From Cardinalis cardinalis (Eukaryota; Chordata; Aves; Passeriformes; Cardinalidae), in assembly GCA_014549065.1 (NCBI GenBank), contig JACDOX010000007.1:9159648-9223647 (forward strand): a DNA stretch of 64,000 bases, read 5' to 3'. This document shows positions 35,380 through 45,110 of this stretch, in pieces (the first letter of the stretch is position 1; each line of letters opens with the position of its first letter). The notes under the pieces are model-generated. The model was not told the DNA's origin, did not search any database, and saw nothing but the letters and a program-made list of their open reading frames with translations. The position numbers were made by a program, and so were the translations under genes.

Positions 35380-35600
35380 AGGCACTTCCTGGAAAGCCAT
35401 TACTGGCACTATTTTAATAACTGTAATAGGTGCTGAAACTGTAACAAGAGTGCTGGGAATGGACATAAAGCTGCCCTTGTGTCATTATTTTCAAAGGGAA
35501 GTGTAATGAGCAGGCTAATAGTCAATGGCTGGTTAATGGAGGTGTAGTGAAAACATAAAGCAAATTAAAAATCAAAAAAGCAAAAATATTCAATTTGCAA
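35380..35600. other. Candidate conserved non-coding element
   Basis: Continuous high-complexity sequence with no isolated N: ggcacttcctggaaagccat, aacaagagtgctgggaatgg, gcccttgtgtcattattttc, gtaatgagcaggctaatag and ggctggttaatggagg. It includes TAAT cores, a ttcctggaa STAT-like palindrome and ctttgtgtc-like words. It has the look of a developmental enhancer; not tested. Confidence 0.35.
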
Positions 35601-35814
35601 GTTTAACTTCTTGAGGGGGTTGTCAAGACACGTTAACTACTAGAAATGAAAGCTTCTGATTAAATATCACAGGCATAGTTGGGTCTCCAGATATTTGGTA
35701 ATATTTAGAATTTCTACAGAGATTCTTCTCTCTCCCCTCCAAATTCTGCTAACAGACTGCATGGTGCCTGTTCTTACAAAGGGAAGGATTTGAGCTNAAA
35801 ACACTTCCAAAGAN

Positions 35815-35874
35815 GTTCTTCTTTNGAACACACAAAAGGCTGTNCAAATGTTCTTCTTTNGAACACACAAAGGC
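35815..35874. repeat. Tandem duplication, 35-bp period, with matching Ns
   Basis: The word gttcttctttngaacacaca starts at 35,815 and again at 35,850. Each copy carries an N at the same internal position (35,825 and 35,860). Each copy also has GTTC...GAAC arms. Confidence 0.85.
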
Positions 35875-36479
35875 CATGCTGTCNTATTGTACCTAAATTT
35901 TAGTTGTTTCTGCATCTATGATTTTCATACAGAAAATATGTTTTCAAAAAATATTGAGATTAATACTACTCTGTTGCAACACTTTTCTTTTTTTTTTTTT
36001 AATTTGAGCTAGAAGAAATATTAGGCTGCCTTAAAATTCAGTTAAGTTATTTNGGAGTAATGCAAAAATGCTTTATTTTTTGGTGGAAAACTGAAAAAAA
36101 ATGTACAGAATTTTTAGATTACAGAAATATCATAAAGAAGGAAAACAACTAAGAATTTCATCCCAGTGCTGCCACTGGTACCAGGGTTGCTCTAGGCAGG
36201 CTCTGCCTGCTGAGTTATGCATGCAAATCCAAAAGTTTTGACCATCATTTTTCCTTACTGCTAACAGAAACTTTAAAACAATATTGCAAATATTAATAGA
36301 ATATTAATTTATCTCAAGAAACCAGTGTGATTTGTTCAACAAGATATTTGCAATGTCTGCCCACACTGAATCATATTAGGCATGTGGCTCATGGGGTTCA
36401 GTTCAGCTGCAAAAGTGCTCAACAGAGTAAGAATTTGCTTATTCTTGGTGATAAATATGTATTCTGACCCTCTGTTGTC
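35875..36479. other. Intergenic, nothing recognised
   Basis: AT-rich, with a T run at about 35,988-36,001. No feature supported. Confidence 0.5.
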
Positions 36480-36640
36480 TGGCAAAACACAAAGAGGATG
36501 GATAACACTGCATGTAAATGCCTAATGACAAGTGCNAGGATTAATGTGACCAAGCCTGGCAGGGAGATAGACCTACTTGCTGCATATTCTGCTAATGGAT
36601 CAAAAGAAGAATTGTACTTGCACAACGAGTTGCAGCAGAG
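36480..36640. other. Candidate conserved non-coding element
   Basis: A clean block (gcatgtaaatgcctaatgac with octamer-like atgtaaat, ggattaatgtgacc with a GGATTA bicoid-type site, and attctgctaatggatc). Short overlapping frames on both strands are open but do not look like exons. Conservation is not tested. Confidence 0.3.
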
Positions 36641-37180
36641 GTTAATATATCTTGTAGGGAAAGGGAAGATCCCAATCTCCTAACAACAGCTCATAGGAAA
36701 AATCCCTCTTCGGCTTTTCCTAGGACAATTATATCTAGAATCTAATTGTTGGGGTTTGCTTTAGTTCAAAATATAACATGGCTGTCTACATGGCTTGCAA
36801 GCTGTTCCTNGTTCAACAGAAATATCACTGTTCTATTAATTGTATCTCATAAAAATCAATGTTAACTGATCTATGGGTACAAGAAAATTTTTTTTTATGA
36901 TTTGACTTGTTTACAAGAAGCCTTCATATGCTTTGTGTGAAAGAGGTGGGGTTTGGTTTCTTTTTAATTTTTTCTTTGTTATTTTATTTTGTAAAGAATG
37001 ATTACTCAATATTTTAATATAATTATAATTTTTTTCAGCTTAACTTTTTATTCAGGAGATGATCCATTTCAGTGAGAGAGAACACTTTGAATATTTAAAA
37101 TTTATTGACAAATTCTTTACGGGAAACACAATCCTGCTAAGAAAAAAACATATTGAGCTCATGCCAGATCTTTCTGTCTC
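36641..37180. other. Intergenic, nothing recognised
   Basis: AT-rich, no feature supported. Confidence 0.5.
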
Positions 37181-38270
37181 TTTCTACCTCGCTCAATACA
37201 GAGGAAGGATGAGAAAAAGTGACATNCTGCCACGGCCATGCACAGAGGTCTCACTCAGGAAGGGCAGATGGAAAANATCACCTTCCTAAAGGGAGAAGGC
37301 CTGTGAGGATGGAGATGAGCTGTGCAGGATGAGGCTGCTAGCGTGGATTTTGGGACATTTACTGACTCTGAGCATGCTTATGCCTTCTTGCTGCTGTGCT
37401 CAGCGCCCACAGCTCTGTGTCACAGCCTGCTTTTCCCACATGCCTTGTGCCAGGCTGAGCTCAGGAAAATACTGACACTCCATCCTTTGTCTTCACCCAT
37501 CCTGGAGGTTACTCTCCCGCAAAAATTATTCTGAAGGACGTATCTGGACAGCTGGCAGCCTCCTGGCAAGGAAGGTCTGTCCGTCTGTCTGTCTGGAGAG
37601 GAACTTGCAGGATCCATTACAGGGATGTACTGGACCTCCGAACACCAGACTGCCCCCATAGGCTGTAGCCTGGCTTCATGAACCATCTAACAGAACAAGA
37701 CAGAGATGGGCAGGCTGAGGTGCCATGCCTCTGGGAGTCAGCTCTACACACCTTAGACACTTCTTGTTATGTCAATTCACTTTCCCTTCTTTGTCCCCTG
37801 GAGTATAACATCCTTCTGGCCTGATACCACTGACTTTCCCAGGTTAAAACTACTCCACCAATGCTGGTGTTAACTGCTGTTTATTTGATCACTTCTACTC
37901 TGCTCCTTTCAGTTTCAGGGCCACCCATGACTCACAACCCTCTAGCCCAATTCTTTTCTGTCATGGCATTTGGCAACCAGTCACATNCTGCTGGTATTTT
38001 CTGGCACAAGTACTTCAGCATGTTCCTGTGACAAGCACCGCCCTTTCAGGAGTGCAGAGGAGCTCACATGGCTGACCAAAAGCTGCATTTTCTTGTGGCC
38101 TGATAAAGCTTTTTTACTGCTGGAGCTCTCTAAGAGACAGCGTCTGCCTTCTCCACAGCTGAGTAACGGCAGCCCTGCTCTCCAGAGGAGTGCCAGCCAT
38201 TACCTTCAGCTTCTCTGGTCTAACCAGCTGGCAGAGGAAGCCCCCTGTTAGGTAACTGAGGATTTGGTCA
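37181..38270. other. Moderately GC-richer unassigned block
   Basis: About 1.1 kb with base composition above the desert average, including a small gtctgtccgtctgtctgtct run at 37,576. Several frames on both strands are open (37,322-37,534 +, 37,420-37,686 -, 37,970-38,251 +), but none shows a protein family I recognise, and no splice pattern connects them. It may be old mobile DNA. Confidence 0.4.
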
Positions 38271-38745
38271 CTGTATATTGTAAACAATTCTGCAAGCCGT
38301 GGTGATGTCAGATTGCTCTACCAGTTTCCTGTACAGAGCAGGATGCACAGACAGACAGCTGCACTTAGGCAACACTACNGAAATTTATCCTGGAAGGAGG
38401 ACTATTGTCACTGCTCACAATCCTCAGCAGCTACCAGATAGTCAGCATTTCCAGAAGGATTCTTAAGTTGCTACCACTGAATATTCCCCTTTCACAGCAA
38501 CCACATNTTGATCCAATCTCTCACATTATGAGAACACACACAAACATTTCTCCCCACACGTGAGGAAGGCTGTGCCAGGAGACGTTCCATTCATAAGAAG
38601 AAAACCTGAGAGGTTCAGACCAAATGCCCTTTTCATCCTGCATTGTGTCTCTAACTGTGGGTCTCTAACTGGGTGCTTAGAGAGAAAACATCAAAGAAAA
38701 GCATGGAGCAGTATCTCCCTACAGTATCTTACCCCCAACTTTCAA
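38271..38745. other. Intergenic, nothing recognised
   Basis: Mixed composition, no feature supported. Confidence 0.5.
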
Positions 38746-38749
38746 TAAT

Positions 38750-39060
38750 TTGCAGAACAAGTCTATTTAATCTCTTCTTTACAGAAATCATTCCTTATTT
38801 CAGATCCCCTTCCTGNCACTGTTCTCCACACATTTTCCTAGGTTTTTTTTTTAATATCCCTTTTTTATTATGAAGAGGGCCAGAACTGCACACACTGTCC
38901 CTGGGTACAGCAGTGTTTCATATAATGACACGATAATGCTTTCTATGTTATTCTCTATTTCTGTCTCAACAGAAATACTACTTGTCTCTTGATAACAGCT
39001 AAGTGCTGAGCAGGTGCTTCCAGAAATCTTACCAAAAATCCTTCTCTCTCTAATACATAT
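38750..39060 (-). mobile_element. Ancient CR1/L3-like LINE fragment, minus strand
   Basis: The plus-strand words run in the order expected for the reverse complement of an old CR1 ORF2 C-terminal region: 'ttaatctcttctttacag', then 'gggccagaactgcacacact' and 'tacagcagtgtttcatataa', then 'tgctttctatgttattctct' and 'gctaagtgctgagcaggtgc'. These match my recollection of turtle/archosaur CR1 ('gggccagaactgcacacagt...'). The copy is strongly diverged, much older than the CR1 at 42 kb. Confidence 0.68.
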
Positions 39061-39670
39061 TCAAAACATATGCAAGAACCCCCTCCTCTCAAAAAAAAAC
39101 CCTCAGGCGCAACAGTTATTTGTCTAATTATAAAGGTGCAAGGGTTGTTTTTGCCAAAGAATAAAAGGAAAGCCTTGCACAGTACACTCCTTACAATACA
39201 AACAAGTTCATATCCTTTCTGGAATTTTTTTTTCTGGCCNTTCGAATGTTGAATGAATTCGTTACCTCCATCTACTGACCTCTAAGTCTTAAGGATTCAA
39301 GATGTCATTCTAAATATTTCCAGNGCATTTTCCTCTGTGCACTTCCTGCTCACACTCTCAACTTAATGAAGTGAAACAGTCCAATTATTCAAGAAAGACC
39401 CTTAGGTTCTCTGTACATGTATTATTAGGGGTGCTGGNATTAACTCCATACTTATGACTTTCCATTAAAGAAATATTCAAAAACCTTTTCTTGAGAACTC
39501 AAACATTTCCAGTGTTTGCAAGACACCTTCTTTGTAACTGCACAGTTGAGGTAGGGAAGATGGTTTTGAAATAAGTCAATGTAGTTAAATGCAGTTTTGA
39601 ATGACTATGAAATACTGAAAAATTACCAGTCACTGACTTTGAACAGATTGATAGTATCAACAAGGTAAAT
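39061..39670. other. Intergenic, nothing recognised
   Basis: AT-rich, no feature supported. Confidence 0.5.
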
Positions 39671-39672
39671 AT

Positions 39673-39711
<39 letters not shown>

Positions 39712-39729
39712 CANATATATATATATATT
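39671..39729. repeat. Compound microsatellite (CATA)n(CA)n(TA)n
   Basis: About five CATA units pass into a run of CA and then a run of TA, with one N at the CA/TA junction (39,714). Likely polymorphic. The minus-strand frame across it is a by-product of the repeat. Confidence 0.95.
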
Positions 39730-39844
39730 CACACTCATACATATATGCATGTATAAAAATGTCTTGTTACTCAGATAAGCATAACTATGAGAACAGGTAG
39801 CAGAGATTCATACTTATGGCTCCAAGTGAACTCAGAGCATCCCC

Positions 39845-40276
39845 TGTATTGTATTTGTGGGGTGCCCTGATGAAGGAAGGAATGATGAATCTGACTCCAT
39901 GTTCTCAGAAGGCTAATTTATTGTTTTATGATACTATATTATATTAAAGAATACTATACTATACTATACTATACTATACTAAAGAATACAGAAAGGATAC
40001 TTACTGAATGCTAGAAAGATAATAATGAAGACTCGTGACTCTTTCCAGAGTCCCAACACAGCTTGGCACTGATTGGCCAATGAGTCAAAACAACTCACAC
40101 CAGAATCCAATGAAACAACCACCTGTGGGTAAACAGCCTTCAAACACATTCCACATGAGCAAAACAGAGGAGAAGCAAATGAGATAATAATTGTTTTGTT
40201 TTTCTCTGAGGCCTCTCATTTTCCCAGGAGAAAAATCCTAGGTGAAGGAATTTTTCAGAGAATGTGAATGCCANCA
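39845..40276 (-). mobile_element. Solo LTR of an endogenous retrovirus, passerine-type, minus strand
   Basis: A block of about 430 bp has 5'-TGT at its left end (39,845) and CA at its right end (40,275-40,276). It is flanked on both sides by cccc (39,841-39,844 and 40,277-40,280), which may be a 4-bp target duplication. On the minus strand it has a U3-like part with a palindromic ATTGGCCAAT (40,072-40,081) and an adjoining TGAGTCA AP-1 word, and an AATAAA poly(A) signal (922 to 917 of the 39-kb block, i.e. 39,922-39,917). An internal (ATACT)n run is present. I recognise this as a common LTR of songbird genomes but cannot name the family surely. No retroviral internal genes adjoin it. Confidence 0.82.
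39951..39980. repeat. (ATACT)6 pentamer repeat inside the LTR
   Basis: Six exact ATACT units, preceded by degenerate atactatatt and followed by aaagaat. This run is part of the LTR sequence rather than an independent insertion, and its length probably varies between copies. Confidence 0.9.
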
Positions 40277-40280
40277 CCCC

Positions 40281-42075
40281 TGTCCCTCTGCATCTTGGTG
40301 ATGTCATGGGAAGTGTATTGAAGGGCAGTCTCGAAACTCAGTTGAGGACAACAGCATTTATCAGTGTTTTCAGGCCCAGGCTGACTAAACACTTTGCACA
40401 ATTATGGAGCATCCAGGGAGCCTGGTAAGCAGAGGACAACCATGAAAAAAACTGCATAAAACAGGTAAGATGTTACTCCTCATATGTTTTTCTGATCAAT
40501 GAAAATTAAGGAAGGTAATTGCTCAGCTCTGTAAGCTGGATGGGTAAGGTGCCACATTAGTTGTAAATTAGTAAATTTAGTATGTTTAGGGATACAAGGT
40601 ATCTTCATGAGGTATTCTACCTCCACTAGCTTTGACTTCAGACACAGAGAGAGTTCTGTGATTATTGTCTTTTCTCCATGCCAAGGAACCAGGCAGAGGA
40701 CCAGCTTTTAAGGTTTTAACACTCTGAAATTCTGTAGCAACCAGATNTGAGAAACCAATGAGCCTTTTTGCCTCTTGGACTCAGCTTAGATTTGTCNGTC
40801 AACATGGACAATTTAGATGAATCCTTGGCCAAAGATTTCCAGCATAATGTAACTCCTTGTCTGCACCAGAAACTTACNCAGTGGGAGATTTATCCAGTAC
40901 AAACTTTTAAAGAGCTCAGCCAGAGAAGATGATGATCATACANTCTGTGGCTTATCTTCATTTTATAAGACCTTAAAATATGCCTGTGACTCTTTCTGGA
41001 GAGAAGTCTCACTTCTTCCTCCATCAANTCCTCATTCCTCTTAAAATATCAACTTTTACTTGCTGTCTGAATGTTTTCNATCTAAAATAAAAAGTAAAAT
41101 AAAATAAAAAGATACTTATTCTACCTTTAGTCAAAAGCTGTTTATGTTTTGCTGCATAATTATGTTTGTGTCTCTTCAAGGTCCCATATTTCTGCCTTGA
41201 CAAATAAGACTGCTCTGAACNAGAAAGGCTTCACAGAACAGGTTAATTCTCATGGAGAGTATCCTATTAGGATCTCCATCTACAGTGTACAAAAGCAGTA
41301 GCAAATTCAGCAAAGCATTTAGAAAGAGCATTAAAAACCCTTAGTCTAGGCTTGGGCCAGGGGTCTGGAATGATGAATATCAAAATTCTGTAAGATTACC
41401 TGGGGGCCATAAGGAAATACTGAAGCTGCCTGAGCATCATGTAAATTCACAGAGTTTTTGTCCCAAAATTTACATAATGCTTGGGTCCAAATCAGCGTAA
41501 TCAAGAGGGATTTGAATTTGCAAACAGAACAGCAGCTGCCAAAAGCCACAGAAGGCTGCACACTTCAGTGCTCTTTATCTGACCTTCAGTTTAAATTTCT
41601 GTGTAACTCACTGTCATTACATCTACCTTGCTTGTAAAGTATGGGTAGATAAGAAGAGAACCTGACACAGGAGACCTGTTTTTCTTGAGACCTCAACCCA
41701 GTGCAGAACCATCATTGTGCAGGTTGGGACACTGTGAGCCTTAACTTTAAACAAGTACATTTCTGTGCCTTATGCTGTGGAAAATAAATTCAATTTGTTC
41801 TTGAATCACCCTAGAGTTTCAAAAACTGAGGTGTCAGTGAACTCCAGATTTCTCTTTCTTTCATCCAACCCCATAGTTTTTAAAGCCAAAGTCATTATTT
41901 CTTAGCAAGCCAACTAATTTTTTTTNGATTTTTCTCGTTAACACCATGTCACAAAATGGCTTGACAAGGAGCCTTTAGGAATTGAGTAGCAAATGTCCCC
42001 AAAACAACACCAGNAACAGCAGGAGAAACCAAAGCAGTTCCACAGAAATTAGTGGGATGGTAGAGGGCAATTACT
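40281..42075. other. Intergenic, nothing recognised
   Basis: AT-rich. A short (AAATA)-type run lies at about 41,083-41,111. No gene or named repeat. Confidence 0.5.
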
Positions 42076-42595
42076 GGGAATCATAGAAANAAATAATAGA
42101 ATATCCTGAGATGGAAGGGACCCACGAGGATCATCGAAAGTCCAACTCCTGGCCCTGCACAGGACACCCCAAGAGTCACACCATGTGTCTGAGAGCAGTG
42201 TCCAAACACTTCTTAAACTCTGCCAGGCTGGTGCTGTGACCACTCCCCTGGNGAGCCTGTTCCAATGTGCAGCCACTCTCTGGATGAAGAACCTTTTTCT
42301 AATATCCAGTGTAAACCTCCCCTGACACAACTTCAGGTCATTCCCTTGGATCCTGTCAATGGTCACCACAGAGAAGCCATCAGTGCCTGCCCCTCCTCTT
42401 CCCCTCACAAGGAAGTTGCNGACTGCAGTGAGGTCTACCCTCAGTCTCCTGCAGGCTGGACAGGCCAAGTGACCTCAGCTGCTCCTCACATGGCTTCCCC
42501 TCAAGGCTCCTCACCATCCTTGTTGCTTTCCTTTGGATGCTCTTCAATAGCTTAATGAGTTTTTATATTGAGGTGCCCAGTATATAATGGTTGAA
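42076..42595 (-). mobile_element. CR1 LINE 3' fragment, minus strand, relatively young
   Basis: The left (3') end is aatcatagaaa...atagaatatcctgagatgg, followed by agggacccacgaggatcatc, ccaactcctggccctgcaca and so on, in close agreement with the CR1 family abundant in passerines. The minus-strand frame 42,049-42,468 carries the C-terminal ORF2 word FTLDIRKRFFIQRVAAHWNR. The element is cut off at about 42,595 (ttttatattgaggtgcccag). Of the CR1 copies here it matches the remembered consensus best, so it is probably among the youngest. Confidence 0.93.
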
Positions 42596-44432
42596 TTTTC
42601 CTTTTCTCCTTCTGTATGAGACTATACTTCTAGAAGTGGGATCATGCATTACAATTTGACCCATGGAGACCAGACCACCTTCTCAGATATCCTGAATGGA
42701 TTCTGGCATAATATTCAGGGTGAAAATTCACAGTGTCACTGGTTACAAATCCTGTTAGGGTTCTGAAATTTAAATAAAGATGCCACCACACTAAAATGTC
42801 AATTAAATGTTCAAGATCCAACTTGAGATGAAGAATTCTTTAATAAAAGCAGATTTCCATTCAAGAAAATAAGAAGCTTTCAAAATTTTCCAGGGNTTTT
42901 TTTGTTTGTTTGNTTGNTTTTTTAAGTTACTGTTTCCATTTAACTGATGGAAAAAAANTCTTATCAGAATTGGGTTACTTTCGCCAAATTTTTCATTTTA
43001 ANTGCAATTTTTTTTTCCAAAATCACATTTAAAGATTCCAGGCAGATGTAATAATTTGGTTTTTGTCTGTGATGATGCTTACTGGCTCTAACTACATCGC
43101 TGTGAGCGTTGTTCACACTCAGAAATAACAGTGCTTTCCCAAGGCTGCTCTCCAGCTCCCCCTTTGCTCACCTCCACTCATGATCATCCTGTGGAGACTA
43201 CAGCAAAGCANCCTTCCAAGACTGTCTAGCACTGTCACGCAGTGAGACTGGGCAATAAAAAGAGCAAATGTGACAGGAGCAAAATATCCAAGCTTCTCCT
43301 TCTCATTTAGCTTACAACATTCAAGNAGAGTTCTTAGAAAACTTAAAAGAAGGGATGAGAAATACCCCAAGGTAAAACTTGGTAGCAAGAATCTCTAGAT
43401 CATTTATTTTTCTGACATAATGAATGATTTCATGAAACATAAAATATGTGAAGCCAGCTCAGCTNTTTGGGAAGAAGGATTCAAAACTCAATCAGGCTTG
43501 ATGTAGACTAACAGAGGGAAAGAATGGTAAGAAAACCACACCATGATAATCAAAGTTATCATACTGAGGACTGGGCCCAAAAGACTTAAGAAGTGAAGCT
43601 GAAGTTAAGGTTTTGAGACTCATCAATCAATTTGAGGCCAGGTTCCAACCCATACCACATTTGGGAGATCCTCTGTTAAATTTCTTGAGGTATAGCTACA
43701 TTTTATGACAGTATTGGAATGATGTCTGCTGCTGAAGAGGCCAGCAAGGCCCAGAGTCTGTCCTCTGTTGGTGACCTTCTCCACCTTCATCTTCTCAAGG
43801 CAGAAGAGCACAAGACTTTACTGTAATGCATAGGTCAGGGAAGAAACAAAACTGCTGGNCAAAGAAACCAGGAGGGTTTATCCGTAAAAAAGTGACGCCT
43901 CAAAGGAGAGAGCAGCCCTCTGCAACTTTAAAGGACTACATTTGGATAGTGAACAAAACAGTCTGATAAAAAATAGTAAGCAAAAGCTTGGGGAAAATTA
44001 CTTATTCATAGTTTTGTTACCATTCCTTAGATACTTATATTCAGGAACATTAGGGAAAACAGCCTGTTCTCACCTGCAGTATTCTGAATAAACAAATTAT
44101 TTCTGATTAAATTAGCAGTCTCTTTATAAGATAGGAAAGACTGGGAGAAAATTTTCCCAACTGGAGGAAATGGCAGAATTAGGGAAATTTGATGTGAAGC
44201 TTAGAAGTTTCCTGAGCCCTGAGAGGCCATTGAGAGACTAAAGCAAATTGCTTTGGCATACAATATTCACTTTATTAAATTCANATGACTGGAGAGAGAA
44301 AATCTGGGGTATGATACCTACATTCACCCAAAGAAATGTCTTAAGAAAGGGACAGCAGCCAGATTTAAAGGAAACAAAGTAAAAACAGCCATCCTGTACG
44401 TGTAAAAATCCTTATGAGCCTGGCAAATAAAC
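42596..44432. other. Intergenic, nothing recognised
   Basis: AT-rich with a TTTG run carrying Ns at about 42,897-42,925. Minus-strand frames at 43,119-43,388 and 43,623-43,811 match nothing known to me. Confidence 0.5.
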
Positions 44433-44466
44433 AAAAAAAGAAAGAAAGAAAGAATGAAAGAAAGAA
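44433..44466. repeat. (AAAG)n microsatellite
   Basis: An imperfect AAAG repeat with one aatg interruption. Confidence 0.9.
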
Positions 44467-44779
44467 GTCCAACACGTTTTCCATTGCATTTGTTTAGTTG
44501 GAAGCAAATTCCCTAAGCATAGCTTGAAAATGTGAAATGGTTAAGAACTCCATTATCATTCATGCTTCAGCAACTTCATTATGTACACAGGCCCAGTCTT
44601 TTACAGGCTAAAAGTGCAATTCTGATCCTTGCTGCATGCCATCTATAACGTAGCCTTGCTGAAATACCAATAACACTAACATCTGTCTTGTGCAATGTTA
44701 AAAGGGAAAAAAAAGGGGAAAGATTCCTATAGATAAAATGCACATGAGGATGACAAAAAAGGAATATACAGAAAGCTAT
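44467..44779. other. Intergenic, nothing recognised
   Basis: AT-rich, no feature supported. Confidence 0.5.
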
Positions 44780-45110
44780 GACAGACAAATTTTATTAATG
44801 GCTCGACCATATGCATCCGGGGCATAATTAACTATTCACAGGTGAAATTAGCAGATAGGAGTGTCTGTCGTGAGCAAATTGAATGGGCCCTGATTATATC
44901 AATAGTTTTCAACCAGTGTCCCCTGGTTATCAAACTATCAAATAAATTTGTCCACTCTCTCCTTCTCTGGGAGGAGGGGGTTAGAAGGAAGGGAGAACTT
45001 TAATTATCCGGCCATGGTATATGGCAGGTCATTAATAAAACCTAGTTATCTGGCTGCAGGTTTTATAGTTTTACTGTTATCTATCTTTTATCTAAATAAA
45101 CATTTGGAAA
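44780..45110. other. Strongest candidate conserved non-coding element
   Basis: About 330 bp of high-complexity sequence with no isolated N and dense transcription-factor-like words: ggcataattaactattc, cacaggtgaaattagcagat (E-box CAGGTG), gggccctgattatatcaata, ctggttatcaaactatc, actttaattatccggccatg, aggtcattaataaaacc and agttatctggctgca. Several homeodomain TAAT, TALE-like and GATA (ttatc/gataa) cores lie close together. It looks like a deeply conserved developmental enhancer of the kind that fills the IRX neighbourhood. The open frame through it is a product of few stops, not evidence of coding. Confidence 0.45.

Noticed and set aside
39499..39750. Minus-strand frame with a Val-Cys run
   Set aside because: The run is the CA/TA microsatellite translated.
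43623..43811. Minus-strand frame that looked slightly exon-like
   Set aside because: No domain recognised and no supporting splice sites or neighbouring exons.
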